Of a DNA stretch of 64,000 bases, positions 49,601 through 61,091 are shown piece after piece. The stretch comes from Asterias rubens. Its lineage: Eukaryota; Echinodermata; Asteroidea; Forcipulatida; Asteriidae. The stretch covers positions 1,178,001 through 1,242,000 of the forward strand of contig NC_047063.1 of NCBI RefSeq assembly GCF_902459465.1, written 5' to 3'. The translations under genes were made by a program, and so were the position numbers. Position 1 is the first letter of the stretch, and each line of letters begins with the position of its first letter. The notes beneath the pieces are model-generated. The model was given only the letters and a program-made list of their open reading frames with translations. It ran no database searches and was not told where the DNA came from.

Positions 49601-52600
49601 CCCAACCCACTGAAACCAAGTATTAAACAGATTATCATATTAGTGCCATGTACTATGAATGTGTAATGCCATGCATCAAGCTGTAACTTACAACTTTTAT
49701 GACATTGTAAACACAAACTCTAGAACTGACAGTCAGAGGGCATACAAAAGTTCACAGTTCGTTCACAGTTGAACTATCACTAAGATAGTTCCATGGTCAC
49801 ATGATTTGTTAGAACCAATACAAACGAGTTATAAATGGAGCATATTTAATCAACTAATACACAGCCTGAAAATTGCGGGATTTAATCAGCCCACTTGGCT
49901 AGGGTTAACCATGTATGTAACGCAATGGAACTCGCATATTCGATTGCATCCCCAAACAATTTGTTGGCTCCTCACTTGCCCACCCACCAATAGTCTACAT
50001 GTTTGCATTTTACCAAAAAACTTGGGTAGGGCTTACCTTTTTCTTTCCCTCACTCCATGTGCCATTAAAGAACTCTGCAAGTACTTGGTGTCTTTTCTGC
50101 TTCTCCGCCGGATCACACAGATATCGATCTATTGCAGCTTCTGTAAACTGCCTGTAATGAGAACAACGGAAAGAAAAGAAGAAACTGTTTGTCAAACCCA
50201 ATCAAAGACAACCATGTAATAATTCTCTTTCGAAAGAGTGTTGGCTCTGAGTAGAGCTGGTTTGGTCTCAATGCTGCAAACAGCGTGCTCTGCTTGTATT
50301 CAGGAGAAAGGAAATACCCCTGGGTGAAGAAAAGCAATTATAGTAAAGTAGCTTGCTCAAGGACACAAGTGTCACGACCCGGGACCCGAACCCACACTTC
50401 GATGACTTCACCACCAGAACTTGAATTTGATGCTCTAAACTACTCGGCCATGGACACCCAAATAAATGATATGAAGATGTGATTACTTACCTATGGTACA
50501 GTACCATGACTGTCTTGCCATCCGTCTGTCTCTCCACTAAGTACTCCTCCAGTTCGTACTTGAGTCTTGTCCACATCAGGGGAGGTATTCGTACAATCTC
50601 ATCATTAGGGGGTGACCAATACTGGTAGATATCATCTAAGACTTCATCATCAATTGAAAGAATATCCTGCAGCTCTGAGTGACTCAATCCATTCCTTCAT
50701 GATGCGGTAAAAGACAGATTCTTGTTGAAGGAGATAACTGTGGTTTTCTTGGCACTCAAGATGCAGTTATTATTTTAGCGCTTTACAAAGGGTGTCCCAA
50801 AGTGCTGGTTATTTTTATGACAGATATGCAGAGCTATGCTTGAATTATGAGACCCATTGGATGACATAGCAACTTGTAATGGTTTACACAATCTGCTGCT
50901 AACCATGACAGAAACACAAGGGTAAACCACTTCTCTTATTGAAACCAAGGAACCTACAAAAATGCCTTGCACTGGGACACATAGGCCTGAAGATATTGAA
51001 GAAATCTGTTCTTTAGATAGGGGAAGAAAAACACAACTTGGGGAACCCACACAACCAGGTATGGGCTGAAACCAAATCCATGCAAAGCTTCAGTCGAATA
51101 TCAGAATCGCACCAGGCTCCATGAGGATGAAAGGAATGGCAGAAATGTGCTCAGAACTAAATAAACAACTAACATTTAGTCTGCTGCCACCTAGCATTCT
51201 AAAGTCTCCCATTCTATGCAAGAATACTTCTACATACCTCGCTGCTGTTATGTACCCAAGAGCATGAGATACAACCTTGGTGCCAAATTCCACTTCCAGA
51301 CGGGCAAAGAGCTTCCAGATAGAAGCCCTGACGGTAGTTGCCAATGCTTCCTCATTGACTATGGTGTAAGACTGCCATCGTCGTGCCTCATCAAAAGCCA
51401 GTCTGAGGAAGAGAGGCTGTCGACAATGCTGGAAAGCTAAAACAATAACAGTATTTTCAAATAGGGTTATCACACACAATGCAAGAAAGTTGAAAATAAG
51501 CAACGCTCTGTTTTTTTCATTGAGCATTAACTCAATGTTACAAATTAGAGCGGCAAAAAACCCTTATATGGGATTTGAGGCATTGCATTGTGAGGTATCA
51601 ATATATATTTGGTTTGCGGTAACACCATGTGTGTATCTACTTGCAATGCCAGGTAGATTTTGTTCTTCTGAGAACTTGTCTTGCTTTATATTCTACTACC
51701 ATCGGGTAGATTTTTGGACTTCTCTGTTCTGAAAAGAATTGTTTTGCTTTTTAACTACTACCTAGGCAAACAAGCGTTTCTGAAAGAATATTTCTTACCT
51801 TTCTTCACAACTTCATTCTGGCTCTCCGTCACTCTTCTGTGAATCCCCTGCATCCAGGTTCTAAAGATCTCTACCCCTGTGCTCTCTGGGAGTGGGTTAA
51901 CCTCCAAGAACTGTCCATCTGACCCTAACAGTTGCTTCAAGTTATCCAAGATATCGTACAAAGTTGGCAGAGTTGACAGAAGAATTTGCACGTTCGGCAA
52001 GTGTGTCTTTGGCAACCACTTGCACTTATGTGCCCCATGAAGACTCTCCAGTTGGTCCAGTGAGTCTAGGACTATCAAGAGAGGGCGCTCTTTGCCAGCA
52101 CCTGATGAGACGTTTTGAAGTAAGGAATAAAAAAAGACCGACATCTCTTGGAAGTTTTCCTGGATGTTGTTGGTTGGCGGGGGTATGTCATAGACAGTGC
52201 AGATCTGAAGGCAGATGCTCTTTAAGACCTGCAGTATGGAGGAACTCAATGAGGAGGTTCCAAGAAAGCGAAGGATTACCACCGTTGAGGCAGAGAGACG
52301 ATGTCGAGCCGTCTTAGCAACCATGGCCAAGATTGAGGTCTTCCCACTGCCTGATGGACCCTGAAGAATAAGAGCACAGCTTGGTGAACCATCCTTAAGA
52401 GAAGAGAAGATCCCATCCAGAATATCCTTACAACCGCAGAAATGCTTACACTTTGTACAGCAGAACTCAGCGTGGTGAGTGACTTCCTTGAACAGTGAGT
52501 CATCGCTCAGATTCCCTTGAGTGGATGTTTGCTCTTTTGCTCTCAACACAAGCCTCTTAACATCCTCAATGAAGGCCCTTGTGAACTGCCTGACATAGTT

Positions 52601-54883
52601 CTTGTGTTCCTTGACATTAAGGCTAACCCCATCTGGACTCCAAGGGATGTTGTAATGATGAATGTTATTCTGGCTGAGTTTTGAAGGCATGTCCACATTC
52701 TTGAGCTTCTCCAGAAGCATTCTAGCCTCCTCGTCTAAATCTCCCGTCTCCGTCACGTCACAGTAGCGATTGGCGTTGGTGTCTGACAGGGAGTTATACA
52801 GGTCTTTGATTGTCCGCATGAATCCAACGCAATGATCATCTGGTGTTTGAACATCAAGAGCAGCTCGCAATTCTTGTTCAGTAACTAAACAAAACCAAAG
52901 AATTTATGTTAGATTGATTGTTTAATCCCAGATTCCAGATAATTTTTTACATAGACTAGATACAGACCCTTCTAACTGGGAGTCTTTCTTGGATGTTAAA
53001 TGGCATTTGGCTTTGCCTCTTTAAATGGAACGTTCCATTTTTTAAGTCAAACAAATTTCGGTCAATTTCTTCAAGCGCATAATATACATTCTCACAATTG
53101 CACTCATAAACACTAATGTACACTAAACTACAACTCTGAAAATTCATACCTGACATGAAAAACTTGTGGCGTACATCATCAATGATGTCCCCCGCCCCAG
53201 CAGCAAGTGTAGCGGCCCTCCTCAATATACTGGGCAACTCCTTCTCAACACTCTTCCATGAGGCGCTATTCTCTGCAGTGATTGGCTGCAAGGCATAAAT
53301 GGGCGGGTCAGAGTTCTCATCCAGGAGATACCATTTTGCCAGAAGGGTGGATTCAGTCTCTGTGGTGTGTTTTATGAGTGTCTGATAATCAGCTCCATCT
53401 ATGCTGGCAGGTGTGGGTCTCCAACCGTAACGTTGGCCTAAAATAAACTGGAGTCGTAAAACAAATGTTTTTACAGACAAACACAAACATAAAAAGTACC
53501 TAGATCTATGCAAATTGAAAGCAACAGTAAAGAAAGTGAAGGTACATACTACATATTACACAGGTGTCCAGGTTGAATGTGATAAAGAAACAATCAGGAT
53601 TATTTTGTCAACAGCCTAATTGACACATTGTATACATGTATTAATACCTCACATTTTTATAAGCAAATTTTGAACACTTTTCAAAATTCTTGCTCAAAAA
53701 CCTCTTGCTGTCCCAGAGACAACTGGGCCGCTCGTCAGGTAGTCTGTGCAAAAAGCGCTGATTATGTGACATTGATGCTGAGGAACCTGTACTTGCTACC
53801 AGTAAAATTCAACTTAAGGTGTCTTAAAACCCTATTACCATCGGTGCACTTTCTTGGCTGCCTGGCTCTTTCAACAAAATACCACAGGAGACTGTGGAGA
53901 CCAAGTCCACAGTACACAAGTCTTTGGGTGTCCACACAGCCTAGAGAGTATGAAATTCCAGGTCTGCGGCAACTTACCATGAAGTTAGGTCCCAAGGATA
54001 ACTTCATGCAGTTCTGAATCTCCCTGATGCAGAGTTTGGTTGTCATGTGATAGGCACTTGCTTCATCTCGTACTCCCCATCTCATGTCAACCACTTGGAA
54101 CTCCAAGTCATGTAAGATACACCATTCATGAAGGGTGGAGTACGCCCGATCAAGTAAAGAGTTTCTCTCTGCTACAGTGTCTTCAAATAGTCAGGAAAAG
54201 TGAGAACAATTTACAAGCAGCCAATGTTTTTTTATTCAACCCAATTTAAATTTACCCAGTCAGTTTCCCTTGATATTTGAAATTAAATAAATAGTTGTAT
54301 CCCCTTAAGGCGATCCTTGTGCTACCACTTCCCAGGTTATATCATAGACTTGGGTGTGATTCCTGGCTATGAGAGTCAAGTATTCGGCATATAAGAGGCA
54401 AGTCTGAAATTCCAACATACAATGACAAGTTTTGGGCCTATTCATATTGAGACATTCCATAATTTCCTGAAAGCGAACAAAAAATCCTGATGAATTTTAT
54501 GAGAAGATTAATTGTTCAATGTTTCATTGTGACAATGCTATCCTCAAAGTGAGTTTAGACGTTCCAAAACTAATACTGTCCCAGAAAAAAGCAGGATCAA
54601 GATTTTTGAAAGTTTTTTTTTACACAAACGGCACAGAGGTTTGATGTTAACCTAAAATTCGGCCCTGGGCACAAGTTAAATACAGCTCCGCAAACTAAGC
54701 AAGAACCGGTTAACAGTTTCTGCTAAGCAAGATTTTTCTGTGCGTTGCAAGTTTTTTGTATAGCTACCTACCTCCAAAAGTTGAGCTCACAAAAATGCGA
54801 ACAACTTTAGATGGAATGGGTGGGACTTTCTCTATATCCCCAGAAAGTACAGCCATTTTGATTTCCTCATTATCCACTGTCAT
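37678..54883 (-). CDS. NWD1: NWD1-like NACHT and WD40 repeat protein (complete, 18 exons)
   Basis: Large STAND-type signalling NTPase. Exons in transcript order: 54883-54772, 54180-53978, 53447-53150, 52884-51799, 51436-51238, 50694-50491, 50151-50037, 49284-49132, 48639-48488, 48044-47818, 46985-46860, 46425-46217, 45385-45140, 44882-44693, 41414-41120, 40358-39740, 38894-38826, 37968-37678. CDS is 4794 nt, 1597 aa; human NWD1 is similar in length. An in-frame TAA lies four codons before the ATG. The N-terminal DUF4062-like domain reads RIFVSSTFGDTVAERN, EFQVVDMRWGVRDEA, LGQRYGWRP. NACHT: Walker A GPSGSGKTS about residue 380, Walker B LLIVLDSLDQLE about 472. Then a winged-helix-like part (NGLSHSELQDILSIDDEVL) and, from about residue 917, at least twelve WD strands (RLWEL, QVWSI, KVWSL, YVWDL, AVWDT, KLWDI, HVWDA, IMWKI, HVWDI, KLWSP, IVWHL, NLWRV), fitting two seven-bladed propellers. 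The orthology label (NWD1 versus another NACHT-WD protein) is less sure than the architecture. Confidence 0.93.
38999..39178. repeat. Foldback MITE in NWD gene intron
   Basis: 'aaggccaagttacactgcag' faces 'ctgcagtgggaccgggcctt'; inner arms 'aaagagaacgcattctattg' and 'caatggaatgcgttctcttt'. About 180 bp. Confidence 0.85.
40431..40600. repeat. Family D repeat
   Basis: 'caggcatgatacttcaagga', then 'attgccttggtgccctt' and 'ctgccttggtgcctttgccc'. Related pieces lie at 45970-46147, 42940-43015, 19580-19650 and 21330-21385. Confidence 0.65.
41000..41105 (+). repeat. Dispersed repeat shared with 59418-59560
   Basis: Both hold 'accaaaaggacc', 'caaaaaatagtt' (or longer A run) and 'catttcgacc' or 'cgtttcgacc' followed by 'gcagagt' and 'tttctc'. 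Class unknown. Confidence 0.55.
41415..44692. other. Large intron of the NWD gene (3.3 kb)
   Basis: Holds the 41570-41715 repeat, a family D piece (42940-43015) and an AAT microsatellite (about 44442-44466) with a retroposon tail ('atttatatagcgccatctat'). No exon is needed here: the WD40 frame joins directly from 44693 to 41414. Confidence 0.6.
45970..46147. repeat. Family D repeat in NWD gene intron
   Basis: 'ccaggcctgtatgcttcac' at the left faces 'gaagtatcatacctg' at the right. Internal 'gggcaccaaggca' blocks occur twice. Reads as a short foldback element. Confidence 0.7.
46770..46845 (-). repeat. SINE head remnant
   Basis: 'gcaggattcgaaccagtgac' is a reverse B box and 'ctacctactgatctatgaag' a decayed reverse A box. 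Unpaired stems rule out a functional tRNA. Confidence 0.5.
50345..50462 (-). repeat. SINE remnant in NWD gene intron
   Basis: 'gggacccgaacccacacttc' and 'ctctaaactactcggccatg' are reverse B-box and A-box regions, preceded by 'gctcaaggacacaagtgtc'. Same family as 6067-6185. Confidence 0.65.
54655..54750. repeat. Family C MITE fragment beside NWD exon 1
   Basis: Diverged half of family C, minus orientation ('gctaagcaagatttttctgt'), ending about 20 bp from the donor of coding exon 1. Confidence 0.5.
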
Positions 54884-55039
54884 GATGCTCTGTTATGTCT
54901 ATCTACATGTATCTAGAAAAACAAAAAACATTTTTGTAAATTGTTTGATATTCTGATTCTGACCAAACAGATACGATGGTGCTACCGGTAATACAGCAAA
55001 TTGTGAACGTTTAAATTGCAGTTAGTAACAATACTGTAG

Positions 55040-55115
55040 AAGTTAGTTGCGGTGATCATAACTACCATCCTCTATGACCAGTGGGAGGATGGAGGGTTAT
55101 GATCATCGCAATCCC
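55040..55115. repeat. Palindrome upstream of the NWD gene
   Basis: 'ttgcggtgatcataac' faces 'gttatgatcatcgcaa' with 'accatcctc' and 'gaggatgga' inside. It lies about 160-230 bp before the NWD start codon. Confidence 0.75.
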
Positions 55116-55149
55116 TGGCTATCTTTACAACACAGTTTCCATGGTTAGC

Positions 55150-55262
55150 TATGGCCTACACCACAGTAGCCCCTCCGCCCCATCATCAGTGCCAATATTC
55201 CAAATAAGCTGGACTCCAGGGAGTCCAGCGTATTATTGTCACTATTGATGGGGCTATTCACC
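55150..55262. repeat. Second palindrome between the NWD and LAP2-like genes
   Basis: 'gccccatcatcagtg' faces 'cactattgatggggc'; centre 'ctggactccagggagtccag' is nearly perfect. Confidence 0.7.
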
Positions 55263-56227
55263 ACAGTTATGTGTACTTAATATTAAATTATTCTGGTCTA
55301 ACTCTGACTCTTAGAACCTGTTTTTATGAACGTCATTTTCACATCTGTCTTTAACTTTTAACTACAAAATGTGATTGATGAGGCTAATTCAGTCATCGAA
55401 CATCAAACATGTCTGTCATGATATTTATAATTACTCCATGTTGAGACGATAGCGGAACGAACCTAATAGTTCTAGGAGTAATTTATGATCAGCCTATCAC
55501 AGTGATGATTAGGGGAACAAGCTGGACCATGCTGGACTAACCCGGACTGTTACAATGTATGTTCTACCCTTACTCTATGGTTCTACTCATTTTTAAAGTA
55601 ACGATCAATGACTTGTGAAAAGTGGTACTTGACCAGGGAAGTATGTTGTGCCAGTACATCAGTACAAAGTACCTACAATACAAAGTAAGGTAGGCCTAGT
55701 TGATAATAAGTTACCGTTACCTGACTACACTGTACCCCATCCCACTACAGTACACTGTTACTTCAGTCTACAGTTTGAGTTCGTGTTTACAAACCCTTGT
55801 ATTGTACAGTACATGCCAAAGTTCCGATGACCTCAACTACAGCTCTTGGTTACAGGTGAAAAGCATTTCAACCGCAAATTACTTTGGTCTTTTATTAGGA
55901 CACCACGCGTGGTAGTCGGTGTAACCGCACACACCTCATCACTTCCTACTTGATCACTGTTTATATTTACTACAAAAATGCAATCTGTTACAGGTTGTCT
56001 AGACAGGTGCCCTGCACAGCTGTTCTTATTCCATCGTATGTAAGAACAAGTTACCATACAATGGTTTTTATTAAATTACCCTACGCTAGTATTGGCCAAT
56101 CAGAAACCGCGTCTGATTTGCCCAGGGAAGCGTGTAGCGCGTCACACTGCACTCAATTTGCATGCTTGATATTGTTGTCCTACAATTTTTTGTCCAAATC
56201 TTTCCACACAAATATAACGGTTGCAGG

Positions 56228-56524
56228 ATGCCCGCCCTCCCCAGAAACCCTTCTTCAATGACCAAAGAGCGTCTCGCAGAAGAGCTGAGGAGAAACAACA
56301 TTTCACTGCCGAGTGGGAAATCGAAAAAAGAAGTTTACGTTGAGCTTTACAAGCAGCATCTTCTCGACAACCCCACGAGTCCACAGTTAACGGCCTATCG
56401 GAATATGTCGGTTAATACTTCACCTAAAATAGGGTTTTCGAGCGATGAAGAGGACGAAATCGTCCAAGTCCAGAAGAAAACCAGAAAACCAAATCTCAAT
56501 ACGAACAATAATAGAAGAACTCCG
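56228..56524 (+). CDS. TMPO: LAP2/thymopoietin-like protein, first coding exon with LEM-like domain (partial gene)
   Basis: LAP2 proteins tether chromatin to the nuclear lamina. Their N-terminal LEM-like domain binds DNA and a second LEM domain binds BAF. This exon encodes 99 residues from MPALPRNPSSMTKERLAEEL through NNISLPSGKSKKEVYVELYK. That pattern (T-K-x-x-L-x-x-E-L, N-N-x-x-L-P-x-G, K-x-V-Y-V-x-L-Y-x-Q-H-L) is the LAP2 LEM-like domain. After it come the acidic GFSSDEEDE segment and a basic KKTRKPN stretch, in the same order as in vertebrate LAP2. The donor CCG|GTAAGT follows at phase 0. An in-frame ATG exists 66 nt upstream, but the MP- start fits the family. The LEM domain and C-terminus are not found here, so the gene should continue past 64000. 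It is head to head with the NWD gene. Confidence 0.8.
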
Positions 56525-57078
56525 GTAAGTTGTTAAGACTTTGAAGAAACCATTGGGGGATAAGAGGTCGTATAGTTGAGTGGTTTTTGCACGTTTTTGT
56601 GAAAACAAAGTGAACTTTATTTTTTGTATTCTAACTGTTCAAAGCGTATGGACTGTGGTACGTTCAGACGTTTGATTGATGATTAAGTTGACCCGCTCTG
56701 ACATTAATCATGATATTGATATTGTTCTATTGTAAACAGTTGCTGTGGGCTGTTTAGATTAAAGCTAATTTAAAGCTCCGTTGAGTAGGCCTCATCAGTA
56801 GAAAACTGTTGTGAATTTGGGTCAAATTATTTTTCAGGTGTTTTGGACCATGCCGCATGTTTTTTGTTCAAAGTTATTTTTCGTTTAGTCTACTTCTTTT
56901 GTCAATTTGTGTTTGTTTGATAGTCATTACATCAATTCTATAATCTTAATCTAAACAGACTTCATTGTTGTAATGTATTTTTATTTTGAAAAGTTATTGT
57001 CAAAATTTTTGTAAATTATTTTTACAGCAGCAAAGTGAGTCGGCCTATATATTACCATACATGTGTGTATATTATTGA

Positions 57079-57375
57079 TTTTGTTGCCCTCTCTGTGTGT
57101 GAAGGGCATTTTGTAATGGCTGGTTAAACAGTAGTCAATAATAAGTAACACTGTTAAAAAGAACATAGACTCGATCAAGTAATGTTCTAAGTGCAATCGC
57201 TATCTATAAAACCCAGTAGTATCAATTCAGTAAATGAACTTTGCTGTAGGGATTTTAAAACTGAAATATGCTGTACAATTGTTTGTGTTGAGTCTATGTT
57301 CTTTTTAACACTGTTATTTATTATTGATTATGTGTAACCAGCAATTACAAAATGCCCTTCACAGAGAGGGCAACA
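57079..57375. repeat. Foldback element in LAP2-like intron
   Basis: Arms of about 90 bp: 'gttgccctctctgtgtgtga' against 'tcacagagagggcaac', inner 'ttaaaaagaacatagactc' against 'gagtctatgttctttttaa'. The loop is about 110 bp. Confidence 0.85.
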
Positions 57376-57399
57376 AACTTGTAAATAATTTAGTTGAAA

Positions 57400-57690
57400 T
57401 CCCTCTTCAAGGCTTTGTACAACATTCCACTCGACCCTCCAGAAAACACAATCTTTAATAATTCCATCAAATTTATCACTCAACCAAAATCTATGGCAGC
57501 AGTTTTTTTCCGGCCACTATCAAGGACTGGAATGCCTTACCCAGCAGTGTGATAACTAGCAACTCATTAGATATATTCAAGGACACAAGCATTTCAAAAA
57601 TTAAGCCATCCCATATACACAATGCGCAAAGCTGGTGTAATGTGTCTTTAGAAATTGTTTTGCCGGCACAACTATACATCTACAGATAGG
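57400..57690 (+). mobile_element. LINE reverse transcriptase C-terminal remnant
   Basis: Plus-strand frame reads FFPATIKDWNALPSSVITSN then SLDIFKDTSISK. The pattern 'S-F-F-P-x-T-I-x-x-W-N-x-L-P' is the end of many non-LTR retrotransposon proteins. Short and isolated, so a 5'-truncated copy. Confidence 0.7.
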
Positions 57691-58126
57691 TGCTATTTTT
57701 TAATGCAAGATGCTCTTCAAAAGAGTGATTGTTGAATGTTTATCCCTTCATTAAGAATAAGAGATAATGTATAAAGCACACATAATATTGTTAATAGCTT
57801 TATCACCTGTTTTAATGGTATTAAAGATAGTGTTTCATTGCAACGAAAAAAAAGGATCAACATTCCTGAGTGTGATTGTGATAGGGTAAATAAATAGAAG
57901 AACCAATGAATGAACTTTAGGCTACAATATAGCGCATAGTGTGGAAATACAAACTGCATGGGTGATCACTATCTTTCTTTTTGTTGTGAATCGTTTTTGC
58001 ACCTTCTCAGTTACAGTCTAGCTCCATGGTCTATAGTAAGTGGCCTTGTTGTAGATAACAACATGGTGACACAATGATTGACGGTCAAAGTACAAGTGCA
58101 TTGAGTATGGCCCTTTGCATTTTCAG

Positions 58127-58201
58127 AGTCAGAGTCACAGTGATAATGAGTTGATCAACATGGATGAGGGTGATATAGCGAGTCATAAACCAGTCTATCA
58201 A
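58127..58201 (+). CDS. Candidate second coding exon of the LAP2-like gene
   Basis: After a pyrimidine-rich TTTTCAG acceptor there is a phase-0 open stretch starting SQSHSDNELINMDEGDIASH. It joins in frame to the LAP2 exon ending at 56524. Serine- and acid-rich text like this is typical of the linker between the LEM-like and LEM domains. The donor is unclear: CAA|GTACTC ends at 58201, or GAGG|GTGATA ends at 58169. I see no conserved motif, so this is a suggestion from phase and composition only. Confidence 0.35.
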
Positions 58202-58865
58202 GTACTCTACCTAAGTTTAACCAAAGTGTTTTCAATTTACAATGTACACAAGTTATCAAACTTTGATTTTATTAAACAAAAATAAACTTGGTAATTATTG
58301 GTTAGAATCTTGGAAAGCAAACAGGGCTCAAATTCCAAGGAAATATCCATCAGGTCATATAGCACACGTTTTAATGGAAAACATTTGCAAAAAGCTTGCA
58401 AAAAGTGAGTGACCATTTCATATCTACATAAAATTTCCAGTAGTGGTTTTAATTCGGACTTGTTGTGATAGCCTGGTTTAAGCCATGAAATTCTAGTACA
58501 TAGGACAACTCATGGAGTATTTATAAGTGGTACTTATGACGTAACTGTATTTAGACACAGTGGGGATTGTAAGAGGCTAATGTAAATCTGAATTGCAAAC
58601 ATGTAAGGGAAGAGAAAAGGACAAGTTAAAGTCGTGTGAGAAGTTGGTATGTAGACTGAGTGATAATGCATAATGAAGACCTTGTCTTTTTGTTGACCAA
58701 GCCTTCAAGTATTAGGAATGTGGACGCTTGTCACTTTACAGTTGCACTACAGGTCTGTAGTTACTCTTATGGAGGGCCACGAAATGAAATAATTTAGATT
58801 AACTCTTTCAAAATCATCAATGCTGTCTTATATTATTTCAAATCTGTGGCCAGACTTATAATAAA

Positions 58866-58934
58866 ATTCAACTTCTCTAAATGTTTCACACTATAAAGTT
58901 TAAAATTGTGTGAAACATTTTTAGAAGTTGAAAA
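58866..58934. repeat. Hairpin in LAP2-like intron
   Basis: 'ttcaacttctctaaatgttt' faces 'aaacatttttagaagttga', 'cacac' inner edge, loop about 20 bp. Confidence 0.75.
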
Positions 58935-61045
58935 TGTATCATTTTAGAAAAAGTTTTATCTTGTTCTTGAGCTACATTTTTGTCCATTGCGATAAGATTA
59001 AATGCATTTTAAATATTCCAATGTTCAGTTTGTTAAAAAACAATTCCCAATAATTTGGGATTGGGGGTTGTGTTTTGCAGGCTAAAATTTTGAGCCCAAC
59101 TGTTGTACTTCCCACACTTCCGACTTCCATAAAGCTTCATACAATTCCAATTTGGAATTTGTAGTAGTGGTGACAGATGGTGGAGATTGTAGCCTTTCCA
59201 TGCTTTAGGGGCTCATACTGTAACTTGATTACAGGCCATACAGGAAGTAGTTAGTTATATTATCAGCTTCTTGTCAATGTTGTGTCACCAAAATTGGTTT
59301 TCTTGTATCATACCATGGATGTGAAAAAAAGACATTATTCAAACAATGCAAACCGAAGATGAGTTCTGCTTTGTGTATGTAGTTTTAATTTGAAAAAATA
59401 GAATTAGACGTTGCAAGCAACTTACCCACCAAAAGGACCGAGGTTAAATGCAAAAAAAATAGTTTTATTGCCTGACATTTCGACCCTAGCAGAGTTTTTC
59501 TCGAAGGCTTCATGATAAACGGTATGAAAATGACAAACAGAAAACATAAAAACCCATACACGCTCACAATGAAAAACTTGTATTGGTTTAGGTGTAATCA
59601 CTGGAAGAATGAGAAACACTTGTATGAGACTGGCTTTTCTGCATTGCTTCGTACTGTCATTGACAATCATTGACAGATTTTGTTATAACTTGGTGGTAGG
59701 GTAAATTTCTTGACAGCAGCAAATTTAGTGCCGACTTTGCTGGCTAGCGTTTTGTCGGAACAGAAATACGCACATGTCATGATCACTGGCATCATCATAA
59801 ACTATCAAGCCTTTACTGAATATTCAAAACTATTATCGCCATTCCTCACTACCCTACTTATTATAGATGTTAGCATGGAGGATGAAATGTGAGCGACCAG
59901 ATTGTATCAAGATGCAACATTAAAGACAACTGAACATATGCCACCAACGTTATATGTTTCATTCAGTCTTTTAGTTTCGCAAAACATTGATAGTTCGTGC
60001 AAAACATTGATAGTTCTCGCTTCCTGTCTTAATAGCTTTTGAGAACCGCTCTCAATCGTTCTTGTGGTATAATTAGTAAGTTTGTTTCAGTCTTTAAAAA
60101 CCAGATAACAACTGTTATCAGTGCTTGCAATGCTCTGTTTTTCATGGAGGAAAAAGGAAATCCAGCTTCTATCATTGAGGTGGCAAAACTGGCTCATTGT
60201 AAATAATGTTTGTCTCCCTACTTAAGAAAGTACCTTTTGAAAGCTTAAATGAGGGATTCCTCTGAAGAGTATCTTCCCGCCAAAATTGCCACAGGCCAAA
60301 ATTGCCACAGCTGTTAATCAATTGGAATGTGTGTTAGGCATACTTACAAGCATGGCACACATGTATTCTGAGACTGTACGTGTGGCCTTCGCATGCCAAG
60401 AAGCTGCATAATTTGCACCACAAAACCCTTATTTTAACTTCAAATGTTGAAAGGTATTCACCTAGGCCCAATACATTACTTTGAAGCAGGGGGGTAATGT
60501 GCTGTACTGTGCAGCGTGTGTCCTTGGGCATGTTATTATTGGTTAGTCCTTGGAGGGGATTTGCTTGGACCATGCTTGGACCATCTTGGACCATGCTGGG
60601 GATGCTTATTGTGTCTGTAGTCAGTTTACATTGTTTGAGCTTTTACCCTCCCCCAGTCCCCACAAAAAAACAAAATTAAAAAGAAAAGAATAAGTGTGTA
60701 TCTACTGGGTTGAGAGGGGATCTTTCAGGGGAATAAATCAAGGACCTCGTTTCATAAAAGTTGTAAGGGCAAGGAGACATCTATTGTGTGATAGTTCTGA
60801 ATGAAGGTTTTGGGTGATCAATACTGTAGTGTACTTTTTGTGACTAGGCTAGAGTTATTAGCTTTAAAGGAACATATTAGGCCTACCGAATTGGTTTTTG
60901 CTAACAAAACAGTTGCTGGCAGTGTATCAAGCACTCTATGTAGTCCACCATATACACAAACTGACAAAACCTGTAGAAATTTGAGATCGATCTGCCAACT
61001 GGATCACAAGAAAATAGTTTTAAAAAACAGTTGCAGAAAAAATGA

Positions 61046-61091
61046 ATAAAACGCTCACTGAGCGATAAACTCGCTCACTGAGCGATAAACT
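61046..61091 (+). repeat. Tandem duplication of a palindromic unit
   Basis: CGCTCACTGAGCGATAAACT repeated twice; CGCTCACTGAGCG is itself a near-palindrome. Confidence 0.85.

Larger units (their letters stand above)
54884..56227. promoter_or_regulatory. Head-to-head intergenic region between the NWD-like gene and the LAP2-like gene
   Basis: About 1.34 kb between the opposed start codons, containing both promoters. It holds two imperfect palindromes (about 55040-55115 and 55150-55262) that look like small foldback elements. I recognise no core promoter motif with confidence. Confidence 0.45.

Noticed and set aside
49806-50219. Plus-strand 137-codon ORF in the NWD gene
   Set aside because: It is antisense to the exon at 50037-50151 and runs into intron on both sides; no recognisable domain.
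51964-52317. Plus-strand 117-codon ORF
   Set aside because: Exact antisense of the NACHT-encoding exon 51799-52884.
60868-60905. Third family B MITE copy ('ttaaaggaaca...gaattggtttttg')
   Set aside because: Only the outer end resembles the family, with many mismatches, and the opposite end was not found.
60334-61049. Several ORFs of 60-86 codons in the LAP2-like intron
   Set aside because: No splice-phase support, no family motif, and they overlap short tandem repeats.
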